64,000 nucleotides of DNA from Siphonodentalium dalli. Lineage: Eukaryota > Mollusca > Scaphopoda > Gadilida > Siphonodentaliidae. A model generated the notes under the pieces. The model had not been told where the DNA came from, searched no databases, and worked only from the letters and a program-made list of their open reading frames with translations. Location of the stretch: the NCBI GenBank assembly GCA_032622095.1, contig CP136065.1:61985094-62049093 (forward strand), read 5' to 3'. Every line of letters starts with the position of its first letter. Position 1 is the first letter of the stretch. Shown here piece after piece: positions 35,125-46,699 of this stretch. The position numbers were made by a program, and so were the translations under genes.

Positions 35125-37787
35125 ATATATTAACCGGATATATTGCCTGAGCTTGACATAAGGCAGCTATGGCGTACCATATCACCGCATTTGCATAGCA
35201 ATCCTCACTATTATCACACTACATGACCCATTTTAATCATGCAGGTCTACATTTGACCCAAAGGGGTTCGGATGTGATATATTCCAGGAACTTGTTATGC
35301 CGTTATTCTGAGTAAGTACAGGTAATTACTATTTAGGGATGTAGCTTATAATCATCAACTATTTGCTTTCAAATCAGTTTCATAATTCCCAGACAGCGAA
35401 TCTTTTAAAATCCTATCATGGCATTTTCCAGATACGTGGTGTTGGTTTTTAAACGTACCCGTAATTTTTCACACAATTTCCAATAATAAAAAGAATTGTG
35501 CAAAACACATCACAATTTAGACAATTTTCGTCTAGATCCACAGAAACAGCTGAAAAATTGGGAATAAAATGATCAAAACACGTGGACTCTGAGTCTGATG
35601 ATTACCATGTCAGGGTGCGTTCACATAATGGTAAATTTGTCTGGCAAACCTGCAGGAAAGTCGTCTTAGGGGTGCTCTTATCCCCTGTTGTATTATATAT
35701 ATGAGTTGAAGATTTTAAGATACCTATAACAGGTTGTTACAATATGTTTTGCTTTATAAAATTCACAATTTAAATGTCCAGTTTATAGGGGAAAACATCA
35801 TTATTCATTATTCAAAAAGTTAATTTTGGGTCGCAATGGTTATAGAACTTCATTTATTTCCAATAATGAAATTTTGTGTATTTTTTAATATCGTTTCCAT
35901 GGTGATAGGTATTTCTCAGGGTATTGGGCTTTTTCTGCAGTTTTATCAAAAATAGATTGAAGCACACGTAAGAAGCCATCATAATATGTATAAATTATTA
36001 CTGTAACCAATGTAGTATCAAATAAATGTTTCAATTCCAAAATTATCGCATTTTTTTGCAAAAATTAACAGTTTTTACCCCAAAATGGCAATAAAACCTT
36101 CATATCCTATATGTGCATCCTAGCTACTACTGGGATAATTGGGAAATAGTAATCTTTGAAAAAGGTTTTGAGACATCTATAACGGGTTGTCATAATACGC
36201 TTTGCTTCATAAAATTACATGCTTTAAATGTCAGCTCTATGGGGTAAAAAACATCATTATTTGGCGACATTTGGTCCGTTTCCATGACAACAGCTGAATA
36301 AACCGCATCAATTACCCAACACAGAAGTCCGGATTAAAAGTGCATGTTATAAAAAAACAAATTTCAAAAGTTATATTGTGTCGCAAGGGTTTATAGGTCT
36401 TCATTTCTTTCCAATAACGGCAATTTTTTGTATTTTTTAAATATCGTTTCCATGGTAACAGGTATTTCTCTTGGTATTGGGCCTTTTAGGCAGTTTTATC
36501 CAAATTAATTTTAAGTACACGTATGATTGCCATCATAATAATGCATAAATTATTACTGTAACCAATGTAGTAATCAACAAATGTTCCAATTCCAAATTAT
36601 CGCTTTTTTTGCAAAAATCACCATTTTTTCACCCCAAAATGGCAATAAAGACCCGTATAAACCTATATGTGCATCCTATTTAATAATTGAATCGTTGAAC
36701 ATAGTTATAGTGGACAAATCATCAATAAATGATCTTCAACGTCTGTTCCTGTCCTAGAATGGGCTTAAATTAGTTTTTACCATTTGCGGAAATGGTTTAA
36801 TTTCAAAACTGTGTCTACATTGTTTACATTCTGTTTCCATGGCAACGGCACCACTTTCACATTTTACAGCAGGGCGGAACATGAAGCCTACATCTTCTAA
36901 CTTTCATATGATATATAAATTTTTCCGTGTGTAAAAGAAAAAATTAAAAAAAAAAAATTCTGGTCAAGACCCGCTCCTCTATTACTTCCTCTTTGGTTGT
37001 GATAAGTAAATCAATATTATTTGTTTTTAACCCCAGCCATATCAAGATCGTTTTTCCTTGCTAAAATAGATCTCAAATTTGTCGCAATTCTATACTAAAT
37101 TTATCAACCTCGTCCTCTAAATTTGATTGATAAATTTTGTATAGGATTACAACTCATTAGAGATCCTCTGTCTTATCAGGAAGGCTATGGAAAGTGTGGC
37201 ACACCCAATAATGTACATTAAAACTTAATCTTGTTATTGTACACAAATAACCCTTTCTAATCTAAATGGATTTTCCCATTCAGTTATAACAGTATACATT
37301 GGAATGGTCTATTCATCTGGAGGGGTTATTATGAAAATTAAGCAGGCAGATAACACAAAGTGCAGAAAGAGTTCAATTTATTGGAGGGAAATGTTCAGAT
37401 AATAAAATTCAACAAACCACCAAATACGGTCGTTTGTTGAACTTTATTTATCTGTGTTAATTTAAAGCAATTAATCAATTGATCAATTTACCCTTCTGTA
37501 GGTGGTAAGCCTAGTTTTATGACCCAGGAAGCAGAAATCCATCAATGCCTATGATTTCTCACTGAATCCACCAATGGAATTGGTATCTGAGGTCTGAGTG
37601 TGAATTTAAATAAAAAAAGCCTTTCCTGTCATTAATCCTGAGTTTCCTTTCCCTTCAATCAAAACAGACACTTGATACCTGCCATGCAGGAAGTCCATGA
37701 AAAGTGTGGCATCGCACATCCAGCCAGGCACATTAAAAGCTCAATCCTAGGGTTGTACACCAGTTGTCAATGCCTTCTATATCCTAA

Positions 37788-38121
37788 CACAAAATAATAA
37801 AAAGAGGATGAGTAAGATTCATTAAGTTATAGTGTCAGGTTAACCCATTCTATACTAAATAGATTCTCACGCCCAGTTATAAAATATACATTAGAATGGT
37901 ACAGTAATGCCCTAAGTAATCGACTCTTTAACCACAGCAGAATTATGGGTAACTTTTCAGGATTTAGTCGGAAATGTGGCTTGTTGCCATTCATCGGAAA
38001 GCTCTTGGATAATAAAAAGAAGATGAGTAAGATTCATTAAGTTATAGTGCCAGGTTAACCCATTCTATACTAAATAGATTCTCACGCCCAGTTATAAAAT
38101 ATAATATACATTAGAATGGTA
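37788..38121. repeat. Local tandem duplication of MITE flank, right arm only
   Basis: About 130 bp (ATAATAAAAAGAGGATGAGT through ACATTAGAATGGTA) at 37788-37900 recurs at 38007-38121, each followed by a CAGTAATGCCC MITE. The first MITE copy is half-length, the second complete. Confidence 0.75.
37902..38005. mobile_element. Half CAGTAATGCCC MITE in right arm
   Basis: TA then CAGTAATGCCCTAAGTAATC and one arm of the hairpin to AAAGCTCT, then a jump to GGATAATAAAAAGAAGATG. It retains the intact TTAA (37928-37931) corresponding to the insertion site of the left-arm 2.7-kb element. Confidence 0.7.
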
Positions 38122-38309
38122 CAGTAATGCCCTAAGTAATCGACTCCATAACCACAGCAGAATTATGGGTAACTTTTCAGGATTTAGTCAGAAATATGGC
38201 TTGTGAGAGCTTTCCGATGAATGGCAACAAGCTATATTTCCGACTAAATCCTGAAAAGTTACCCATACTTCTGCTGTGGTTAAGGGGTCGATTACTTAGG
38301 GCATTACTG
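38122..38309. mobile_element. Palindromic CAGTAATGCCC MITE, right arm
   Basis: 188 bp, TA-flanked, complete hairpin; corresponds to the left copy at 4743-7688 without the 2.7-kb insertion. Confidence 0.8.
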
Positions 38310-38514
38310 TATATTGTTCATTTGGAGGGTGTTTTGGGAAAATTAGCAGATATGCCAGACAAATAAAAACATAATAGAAGTTCAGAAGGATTCTTATACA
38401 TTGGTTAGCAGTTGTGGGAAATGTTTAGATATTAAGTTCAACAAACATGAACTTATTATCTGAACATTTCCTAAAGGAACTTCTCGTCCATGAGTATATA
38501 CTAGTATAGTTTGT

Positions 38515-38690
38515 ATATAACCCACATCAGTTTATACAACCACATCAGTTCGTACAACCCACATTAGTTCATGCAACCCACATCACTTTATACAACCCAC
38601 ATCAGTTCCTACAAACCACATTAGTTCGTATAACACACATCAGTTTATACAAGTCACATTAGTTTGCACAACCCACATCAGTTGGGACGG
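38515..38690. repeat. 20-bp minisatellite, right arm
   Basis: Reverse complement of the left array at 4310-4485 (CCCACATCAGTTTATACAAC-type units). Copy order is similar to the left arm with small length differences. Confidence 0.75.
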
Positions 38691-39290
38691 ACCATACAGC
38701 AGCATCCCTTAATGTTGTATTCAATTCATGATTGGATCAAGCTTTAGTACATCTGTACCTGTATTCTATTTTGTTTATTAGTCACATAGCCCCTGACAAT
38801 AAGTTTTGAGAAATTGGTTATTGCAGCATACTGAGAGAAGTTTTCCGGTAATGGACCACGTCAGTTCTTACCACCCACATCAGTTTTATGGAGGTCCACA
38901 CAGCAGCATCCTTTCATATTCCGGTACTAATTCATTTGTCAATCAAGCTTTAGTACATATGTGCCCAATATTTATGGTGTTCATTTAATACTCCCATATA
39001 GCCCACATCAGTTCTTACAACTCACATCAGTTTTTTGGATGGCCACATTGCAGCATGCATTCAGACTACGAGTATTAATTCATGAGTACATCACTTTAAT
39101 ACATATACATGTACCTGGTTCTATTCTGTTCATAGTCAAGTTCCACGTGTACCAAGTTCTATTTTGTAAATAAGTCCTTTACTCACACTGTTAAGTTATG
39201 TTTAGTAAATGCTTGAGAGTCCTGTGGGCCATGTGTATAGCATGTTATCTAAACATAGACATCAAGCTGTGTACAATGTGTATTTCTTGC

Positions 39291-39316
39291 CCCCCCCCCC
39301 CCCCCCCCCCCCCCCC
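39291..39316 (+). repeat. Poly-C tract (26 C)
   Basis: Uninterrupted C run absent from the left-arm equivalent (about 3310, which instead reads CAGGGCAAGAAA). Other long G/C runs occur at 20951-20984, 40624-40644 and 40979-40999. Such runs are unreliable in sequencing and can form unusual structures. Confidence 0.85.
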
Positions 39317-39591
39317 GACTTGTGATGGAGTTTTCATAAATTAGTTAACTTTCCTTTGAGTTAATTGTTGATGATGTCTTGGCACATGTTTGAGCAGCAC
39401 GGCTCACTGCCAGAAACCCTGAGAAAGTGCATCACATGCCAGCGACCAATCAGATTTCGCCTTACCAATACCAACATCAAAGGATCCGAAACCCTGGGAT
39501 TAATAAATTTTAATTCTGTAGATATTGCTAACAACAAACGAAAGAAAATAGTAGCAACATGAAACCTCAGCATGGAATTCACAGTGTGTTT

Positions 39592-40010
39592 CGAGTCTGG
39601 AAATAGTGTGTCTATCATTTACAATATGAGGTCACAAGTGGGCTAGCATCACCAAATTCACCCTCTGGGGACCTCATTCTGCTTAGGCATCATCTGCTAT
39701 GGGAGACCTAGGTTCTGTTTGAAGTTTCCAAGTTGAATTTGGTGATATTCACCCATTAGTCACCTCGATTATGCATTTTATCTTCTGCAAATCAGGGGAT
39801 ATAGAAACTGAACAGAAGGGGAAAAGTAACTAAAAACAATGTTAATTTGAGATACTTCCCAGAAGATGATGCCTAAGGCATCAGGTCAGAATGAGGTCCC
39901 CTGAGAGTGAATTTAGTGATGCTAGCCTGCTGTGCATGATAGCATCTCTAAATTCACCCTCTGGGGACCTCATTCTGTAAATGAACAACACACTATTTCC
40001 AGGCTTGAGG
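39592..40010. mobile_element. GAATGAGG hairpin MITE, right-arm counterpart
   Basis: This is the reverse complement of the left-arm copy at 2620-3035, with the same TIRs and core. Presence in both arms shows it was inserted before the arms diverged. Confidence 0.75.
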
Positions 40011-42352
40011 GGCATGAAATCTCAGCATGGCATCATAATGTGTGTTTCGACATGATTTTTCACAAATTTGTTTTGAATAATAGCGTCTTTGTCATGTGTT
40101 TACTATGCTGGTATGGTGCCATTTTATACGTTTTATAGCCGGCATGTGATATGAATGGAATATATTATGGATACCAAAATAACAGGCCTCAGTTGTAAGT
40201 GTGTGTACATCATTACAGGTACCTTATAATTAAGACCCCGCTCAGGTGTTCAAATCTCTTTACAAAAGCAACTCAGGTGTGCAGTGATGATTTATATAGA
40301 GGACTACTGTCAATAGTAATGGGATAATACTTCTTGATATTCTCATGAAATTCGTATGTGCTGTTACAACTATGTTTGTGTTTTAAATGTGGCGATATTT
40401 ACTCCTTTGATGTTCAGGTATAGGTATGTTCAAGCTTATAGTTTACTACAAATGTTTCACAAGTTATCTGGCACAAATTATTTCATATACTCTTGCTGGC
40501 ACTTCAAGTAATTACAAACACCTTAGATAATCTGGCTATTAATATCTAAAGAAATCTTGCTTTTGATAACTTTCTTGTGGTTTTTGAGTGGAAGATATGG
40601 GTGAAGTAGCAGGGTGTGTGGGAGGGGGGGGGGGGGGGGGGGGGCGATCTCCGTGAAACCTTGGATGTTTCCCAGAAAATAATAATTTTTTTACTAACTT
40701 ACTAACATGAAATTGTTATAAAGTGTTATAAAGCTGTGAAAACTTGTTCTCTTCCAGTCTAAAACACATTCTCTATTCTGACTTCACTTATGCTTAAAAT
40801 TGTTTATAAGTGAATCCTCGAGGACACGACTGCACCTCAGACATAATGGATTTTCTTTGCTTAACATTTATTGTCAATTTCTTTCTTGTTAAAGTCTCTT
40901 CCCCCCTAGCTAAATTTCCAAAGTACAAGTTAATGATTTTTCCTGTACACACTGCAGTACGGGCATCCAAATTTTTAGGGGGGGGGGGGGGGGGGGGGGC
41001 TGAAACCTTGTATACCTTGCATATACACAAAAATATAACAAAATAGATTCAATTTAACCTATATATGTATAATTAGGGCAGAAATATGAAACAATACTGT
41101 AATTACTTGCTTGAGATTTTTGGCGATGTTAGTAGAATGCTACCTTCCTCCAGTTTGCTTAGCTACTGAAAAAACGGCACCCCAACATCACCCTTCTATG
41201 ATCCAATTAGTATTATGTAACACAAGAGCCCATTTATAAAACTCTAGCTGATGTGCCTGACTAGTCTGGGCTATTAGGGATTTCATTGTGATCGCCTCTG
41301 TCTGGGCAGAATATACAGCGTCTGGACTTGCTTGTGGACATTGCAAAATTGAGTCTGATGGGAATTGCGAGTTTGAAATGATTGCCTAATTGACAATGAG
41401 AGATTGATCTGCAAATTCAAAGTGACAATGTTGAACAATACTGAGAAAACAAAGTTGAAAAGTATCAGGAGAAAAAAAAATACTATTGTTCGATCTGTTC
41501 AGATCATTGCCTATATGAGCAAGGTCAAGGACACGGTCAGGTCGTACGTGAGATTGAACCTGCCCATATTCCTGGATCAAATTAGGCCTACATACCAAAT
41601 TTGAGTCAAATCAGTCGAATCTACAACACAAAGGTTCCAAAATATATAGTAGATTATAGTAAGTAAGAACACCATCATAATCAGTAAATGTACTTTAATT
41701 ATGCTGTTGGGATATGCATTCTGGTACATGAGAGAGAGAAGTCACTTCTCCCTAAGACAAAATGAGGGAGAAGTGGCACATTTTTAGGGAGACGTCGTCA
41801 CCCTCTAGGCTGGTCCATGACTCATGTTCGTGCTAATACACCTAGTTCACTTATATTTGTATCATTATTATTATTATTATTAAAAAGGACACTGCTTCAA
41901 TTTCAACAATTGTCCATGACCATTTGTGTCAGCAAAAATAAAATATAAGAAATAAAATCTGCCATTCCGCCCATTTTTCTGATAAAGTTAGATGTAAGTA
42001 AACCAAGCAATTTATTTACATAAGCCTTGTCAATCAGAAGATGATTGAATAAGTTTAGGAATGCAGTGTATGCTCTTTATTAAGATCCCTTTCAAGATAT
42101 TGAGGTTAAATAATGAAAGATAAATAAAACTCTTGAGTATCAATATACAGAGTAATAATTTCATTAAATCTTTGTACCTGCAGACAAGCTTACCTGGCAG
42201 GTAACGACTGTAAACAAACGAGCTGGACAGGTGTGTATCACCTGTCTGTCTGTCTATGCTTACCTGGGTATGTTAAAAGTGTGATGTCAGGTCAATTATA
42301 GCAAACATTTGAAGTGGATGAATTTCTACAGAGTATCTTTCTTCTCTTTCAG

Positions 42353-42384
42353 AATATGGGACGTAACATGGAAAATGGTGTAAG
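42353..42384 (+). other. Candidate microexon with consensus splice sites
   Basis: A CT-rich tract (TTTCTTCTCTTTCAG) ends at 42352 and a consensus donor, AAG followed by GTAAGT, starts at 42385, bracketing 32 bases. One of three frames is open and would read NMGRNMENGV plus a split codon; the other two contain stops. The two arms agree at every position here although flanking sequence differs. This is the only place I saw strong acceptor and donor signals so tightly paired. It could be a chance pairing in intergenic sequence; no protein family is recognisable from ten residues. Confidence 0.25.
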
Positions 42385-42669
42385 GTAAGTTAACCTTAAT
42401 TTTTTTTTTTATTTAAACATATTTTTATTAGTATAATGCATAAATAATACATAACATATAAGGGATTGGAGGACAAGTTCTTTGAAACTTAGATGGACCT
42501 CCGCTCCCTACAGATCATACATGAAACATAAATATAACAATTAATTTTGGATTTATATCAGGTTTTGGTAGGGCGGGTAGAATATATATATTGTGAGTGT
42601 GTGAGTATAAGATATTACATGGGGTATTAAGTATAATTATACATACATATGACTAGTATGCCAACTGGC

Positions 42670-43498
42670 AGCATATCTAATATATATTTTGGGACTTCTG
42701 TCTGTTTGTGTGTTAGCTATGGCCGGGAAAACTGCCAGACAGATTTAGCCCAAACTTCCTATCTATGGGTAAAAACCAACATGAAGTGTCATCGCATTTC
42801 TTTTGAGAAGCTCCGGGCACTCATTCTCCATTCCCACTGCCGCCATCTTGGAATTGTGGGGGTTAATCGCGTGATAGTTTAAAGAGCGTTCGTATCCGTG
42901 GTGTCGTTGATAAAGAGCGTTTAGACACTGTTAAACCCTCTTTTCGATAATTGCCTAATACAATTAAAGCGTGGAGTCTGTCCATTTTCCCCATGATAAA
43001 TCGAATTCTACGACCACCGGGTTCGAGATATGTTATTATTTCCGACATCGTCATTTTTGTCACTCGAAATGGCTTTAGCTGCTTTGTTTTGGGCGGGTCA
43101 AAACCGTCAAAATCGTTACCCCCGACCTGACCTTGACCTTCAAAATGGTCAATTCAAGGTCAAATCGGGTAAAACGCACGGATTTCAACAAAACCTTCAA
43201 AATGGTCAATTCAAGGTCAAATCGGGTAAAACGCACGGATTTCGATGAAATTTTATACCTAGGGGTACTTTTTTTCAGGGGACTTTTCGACGGGTCAAAT
43301 CGTGATCCCGACTAGACCTTGACCTTCAAAATGGTCAATTCAAGGTCAAATCGGGTAAAACGGACAGATTTCGACGAAATTTTATACCTAGGGCTACTTT
43401 TGTCCGGGGAGTGTTTTGGATGGGTCAAATCGTTACCCTGACCTTCAAAATGGTCAATTCAAGGTCAAAACCCGGACAAAGTCGGGTCACCTGCTAGT
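42670..43498 (+). mobile_element. Helitron-like non-autonomous element
   Basis: The 3' end has a short hairpin (ACCCGGACAAAGTCGGGT, 43470-43487) followed within seven bases by CTAGT (43494-43498), the arrangement expected of Helitron/Helentron termini. Near the 5' side is AATATATATTTTGGGACTTC, shared with the copy at 59246. Inside are several tandem copies (43129-43470) of a unit with CTTCAAAATGGTCAATTCAA and GGTCAAATCGGGTAAAACG. No Rep/helicase ORF. The superfamily call is from structure, not from a search. Confidence 0.55.
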
Positions 43499-43499
43499 A

Positions 43500-44660
43500 T
43501 ATGTATAAAGGTGGGAAAGCGTTAGTTGGTGTGTTTGGGAAATAGAAAGGGATCGTTTTAGTCAACCTTAATTACCACTTAATCACCGCTGGTTAAGTTG
43601 TCCTGCTAATTTTCTATGATCATGGTTCACGCTGTCATAGGCCAATTTGACCAATAACCCATTATTTTACAAAATTGCCAAAAAAACACAATCTTTTTTA
43701 CCCAAAAATCGGAAATCTAATTCAAAAACCCAAATTGATTTGTAACGGGAGCGACATGTGAATCAATTCTATAGTGCATGTATGATCATCTGCTAAAATA
43801 ATTTACAGGGTTTAATTCCCTATTGACTGGGTCAGTTAATTGATTAGGTGATACAGCCAATGGGTAACAAAAGGCACTCAGGGCAGTGCACTATCAAACA
43901 TTGGGCGACCAACTGCAATAGTACAGTAAATGAGGATTAACACTAATAAATCCATTGTCTGACATAAGACTGAATGGTAGAAGGGTAATTTTTTTCAATT
44001 TGGCCATAAAAGTCAGAATTGGCCCAAAAAAAAATGGCCTAAAGATTGTTCGGCCCAGCATGAACACTGTCTATAGTGCTGGTTGGTCATGTTGAATTTC
44101 TGGTAGGTCAAAAATAATGTGGTTAAGAAAAAGTACCGTTATTTTTTCTGAAGTTGTCGAACAGACCTTAATCAAAATGGCTATACACGTTTTTTTATGA
44201 ACACAGCATAGCCATCATTGAAATGTTTTTAAATATATAATCAATATGTTCTTGAATGTTTCATACCGACTCTTGTCTTTTTTTTTGGGGGGGGGGGGGG
44301 GGCAAATCCTCAGTCCTGCTGGGACAGTCCCACCTCTAGTTGAGAACTGCAGGGGTAGTTGCCATGATGATAGCTAGATAGCATCCAATCTTGGAAGCAA
44401 CCTATTTAATGTCATCAGTGCAGATGTTCTCAGTTGGTTGATAGTTAATCGTAGACCATTCTTCCATGGAGTGACTTCAAATCAGATACGCCCTTGGAAC
44501 GATCTTGGGTCCGCTTTGAAAACTCGAGAGAAGGAGGCTTTTTGTTGACACACTGAAGATCTTAGGTCCTGATGCACATAATATCCTCTCAAGGGAGACA
44601 TCAATATCCATTTTATCAGTGGATTGGCAAGCAAGCTTCACTGGAAATCTCACTGTCCGG
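43500..44660. other. No recognised gene; diverged repeat-like sequence
   Basis: AT-rich sequence with a G run at about 44288-44302. The stretch at 43635-44060 has several AATTTGRCC-type motifs but no clear boundaries. Confidence 0.5.
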
Positions 44661-44674
44661 AATCGATCTCAGCC

Positions 44675-45100
44675 CAGCCTGAGTTTAATGTGCCTGTCAT
44701 TTGCAGAATGAGGTCCCCAGAGGGTGAATTTAGTGATGCTATCCCGCATAGCGAGCTAGCATCAACAAATTAACCCTCTTGTGGACCTCATTCTGAAGTT
44801 GAAGTTCCCAATTGGTGAATATTGTGATGTACACCCATTGGGAACCTCGATTATGCAATGTGTCGTCTTCCAATTTGGGGATATAGCAGCTGGATATAGA
44901 GAAACTAAACGAAAAAATAAATAGAATCTAAGTGAAGAAGTTTCTATAGAAATGTGAAAATAAAGATTCTTTCCAGAGAAGATGTGGCCTTAGCAGAATG
45001 AGGTCCCCAGAGGGTGACTTTAGTGATGCTAGACCTCTTACACTAAATTCACCCTCTGGGCACCTCATTTGCAAATAACAGGCACACAAATCTCAGGCTT
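44675..45100. mobile_element. GAATGAGG hairpin MITE with GATCTCAGC target duplication
   Basis: Ends CAGCCTGAGTTTAATG and CTCAGGCTT; direct repeats GATCTCAGCC lie at 44665-44674 and 45101-45110 (8-10 bp depending on where the TIR is cut). Two foldback modules flank a core with TGAATATTGTGATGTACACC and GGGATATAG. An 8-9 bp duplication fits hAT or Mutator-like elements. Confidence 0.82.
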
Positions 45101-45398
45101 GATCTCAGCCTAATAGGAAAAAATCTAGAGAGTTAGGCATTGTGTTCGATTGAATTGATTTGTCATCACATTGGCTTTAGAGCGGTCTGTTTGAGGAGAA
45201 TTATGAGTATCCAATAGTAAATATATCTCTCCCTAAACCATATTGATTTTTATAAAAAGTGAAGAAAATTAACTCTTTGATTATATAATGCACCTGTTGA
45301 CTTCCATGTGATTATAATGCACCTGTTGACCTCCGTGACATCTGGCAGGTGATTATATAAGCACCAGCTTTTGATATCAGCAGGTGCCTGTAATGCGA

Positions 45399-46440
45399 TC
45401 AGATGGTTAGGTGCATGTAATGTAATTTGATTACACCCACTTCATATTCTATAGAACTCCCCCTGTGACTCAGATGGTTAGCTGCATGTAATGTGATTAC
45501 ACCCACTTCATATTCTATTGAACCCCCCCCCCCCCTGTGACATCTGTTGGTTAGGTGCATGTAATGTGTGATTACACCCACTTCATATTCTATAGAACTC
45601 CCCCTCTCCCTATGTGACTCAGTTGGTTAGATGCATGTAATGTGATGTGATTACTCCAACTTCATATTATATAAAACTCCCTCTCCCCCTGTGACTCAGA
45701 TTGTTAGGTGCATGTAATGTAATGTGATTACACCCACTTCATATTCTATAGAACTCCCCCTCTCTCCCTGTGACTCAGATGGTTATATCATGTAATGTGA
45801 TTTACACCCACTTCATATTCATTGAACTCGATCCCCCCCTGTGACTGTTGGTTAGGTGCAGGTAATGTGTGTGATTACACCCACTTCATAGTCTCTAGAA
45901 CTCCCCCTCTCCCCATGTGACTCAGTAGGTTAGATGCATGTAATGTGATGTGATTACGCCAACTTCATATTCTATAGATCTCCCCCTCTCTCCCTGTGAC
46001 TTAGATGGTTAGATCATGTAATGTGATTTACACCCACTTCATATTCTATTGAACTCCCCCCTGTGACTGTTGGTTAGGTGCAGGTAATGTGTGTGATTAC
46101 ACCCACTTCATAGTCTCTAGAACTCCCCCATCTCCCCATGTGACTCAGTAGGTTAGATGCATGTAATGTGATGTGATTACGCCAACTTCATATTCTATAG
46201 ATCTCCCCCTCTTCCCCCTGTGACTCAGGTGGTTAGGTGCATGTAATGGGTGTGATTACACCCACTTCATATTCTATAGAACTCCCTCTCCCCATGTGAC
46301 TCCATTTGTTAGGTGCATGTAATGTAATTACACCCACTTCATGTTCTACAGAACTCCCCCAGTGACTCAGTTGGTTATGTGAATGTAATGTAATTACACC
46401 CACTTCATATTCAACAGAAATATGCCCCCAGGTCATTGCT
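45399..46440 (+). repeat. Minisatellite, 14 copies of ~75 bp
   Basis: Each unit has GTGACTCAGTTGGTTAGGTG, CATGTAATGTGATT, then ACACCCACTTCATATTCTAT and a C-rich GAACTCCCCCTCTCCC end. Lengths vary from 65 to 90 bp. A block of three units (about 45770-45990) is repeated almost exactly at about 46000-46220, indicating recent higher-order duplication. Weak precursor units start near 45290. Confidence 0.88.
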
Positions 46441-46699
46441 TAGGCTTCAAAAAGCTAATATAGTTATTATATAATTACATCAATTTGGGGATGGTTTCCT
46501 GTCCTATCTCGGACACCTACCCTTCCAACACAAGTTTTTTCCAAGGGTAATTGGAGACACTCCCCCAATCTTTCATGATTACACCTGCTTCGTGTCCAAT
46601 AGAACTGTGACACTTAGGTTCCGAAAAGCAAGTTATTTATAGAATAATTACATTAAGTGGGAAAAGTCAGATGAGAACAGAAATTTGGTTGGCAACATG

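Larger units (their letters stand above)
30889..36981. mobile_element. 6.1-kb foldback transposon, right arm only
   Basis: Termini are TAGATGAGCGGTCTTGGCC and the complement of TAGAGGAGCGGGTCTTGACC, flanked by TTA (30886-30888, 36982-36984). The left arm shows the unoccupied site at 8596-8598. The two halves are inverted copies: outer arms of ~1.8 kb (30889-32710 and 35125-36981) enclose a tandem array whose orientation flips at about 34250. No transposase ORF is visible. The architecture (very long inverted repeats with inner tandem repeats) matches foldback elements such as Drosophila FB or sea-urchin TU by structure only. A TTA or TA target would fit PIF/Harbinger or Tc1-like machinery. 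Confidence 0.88.
23264..42646 (-). repeat. Right arm of giant inverted repeat
   Basis: This is the reverse complement of the left arm, starting at 23264 (partner of 22971) and visible to 42646 (partner of window base 1). It carries its own insertions: a 6.1-kb foldback element, a 360-bp TTAA element, a TIR element near 24180 and a tandem duplication at 26571-29741. It lacks the five left-only insertions. The sequence beyond 42646 has no partner in the window because the left arm runs off the edge, so the outer boundary is not established. Confidence 0.95.

Noticed and set aside
43015-43030. GGTTCGAG motif resembling a tRNA B box
   Set aside because: It lacks the conserved CC and there is no A box or cloverleaf around it.
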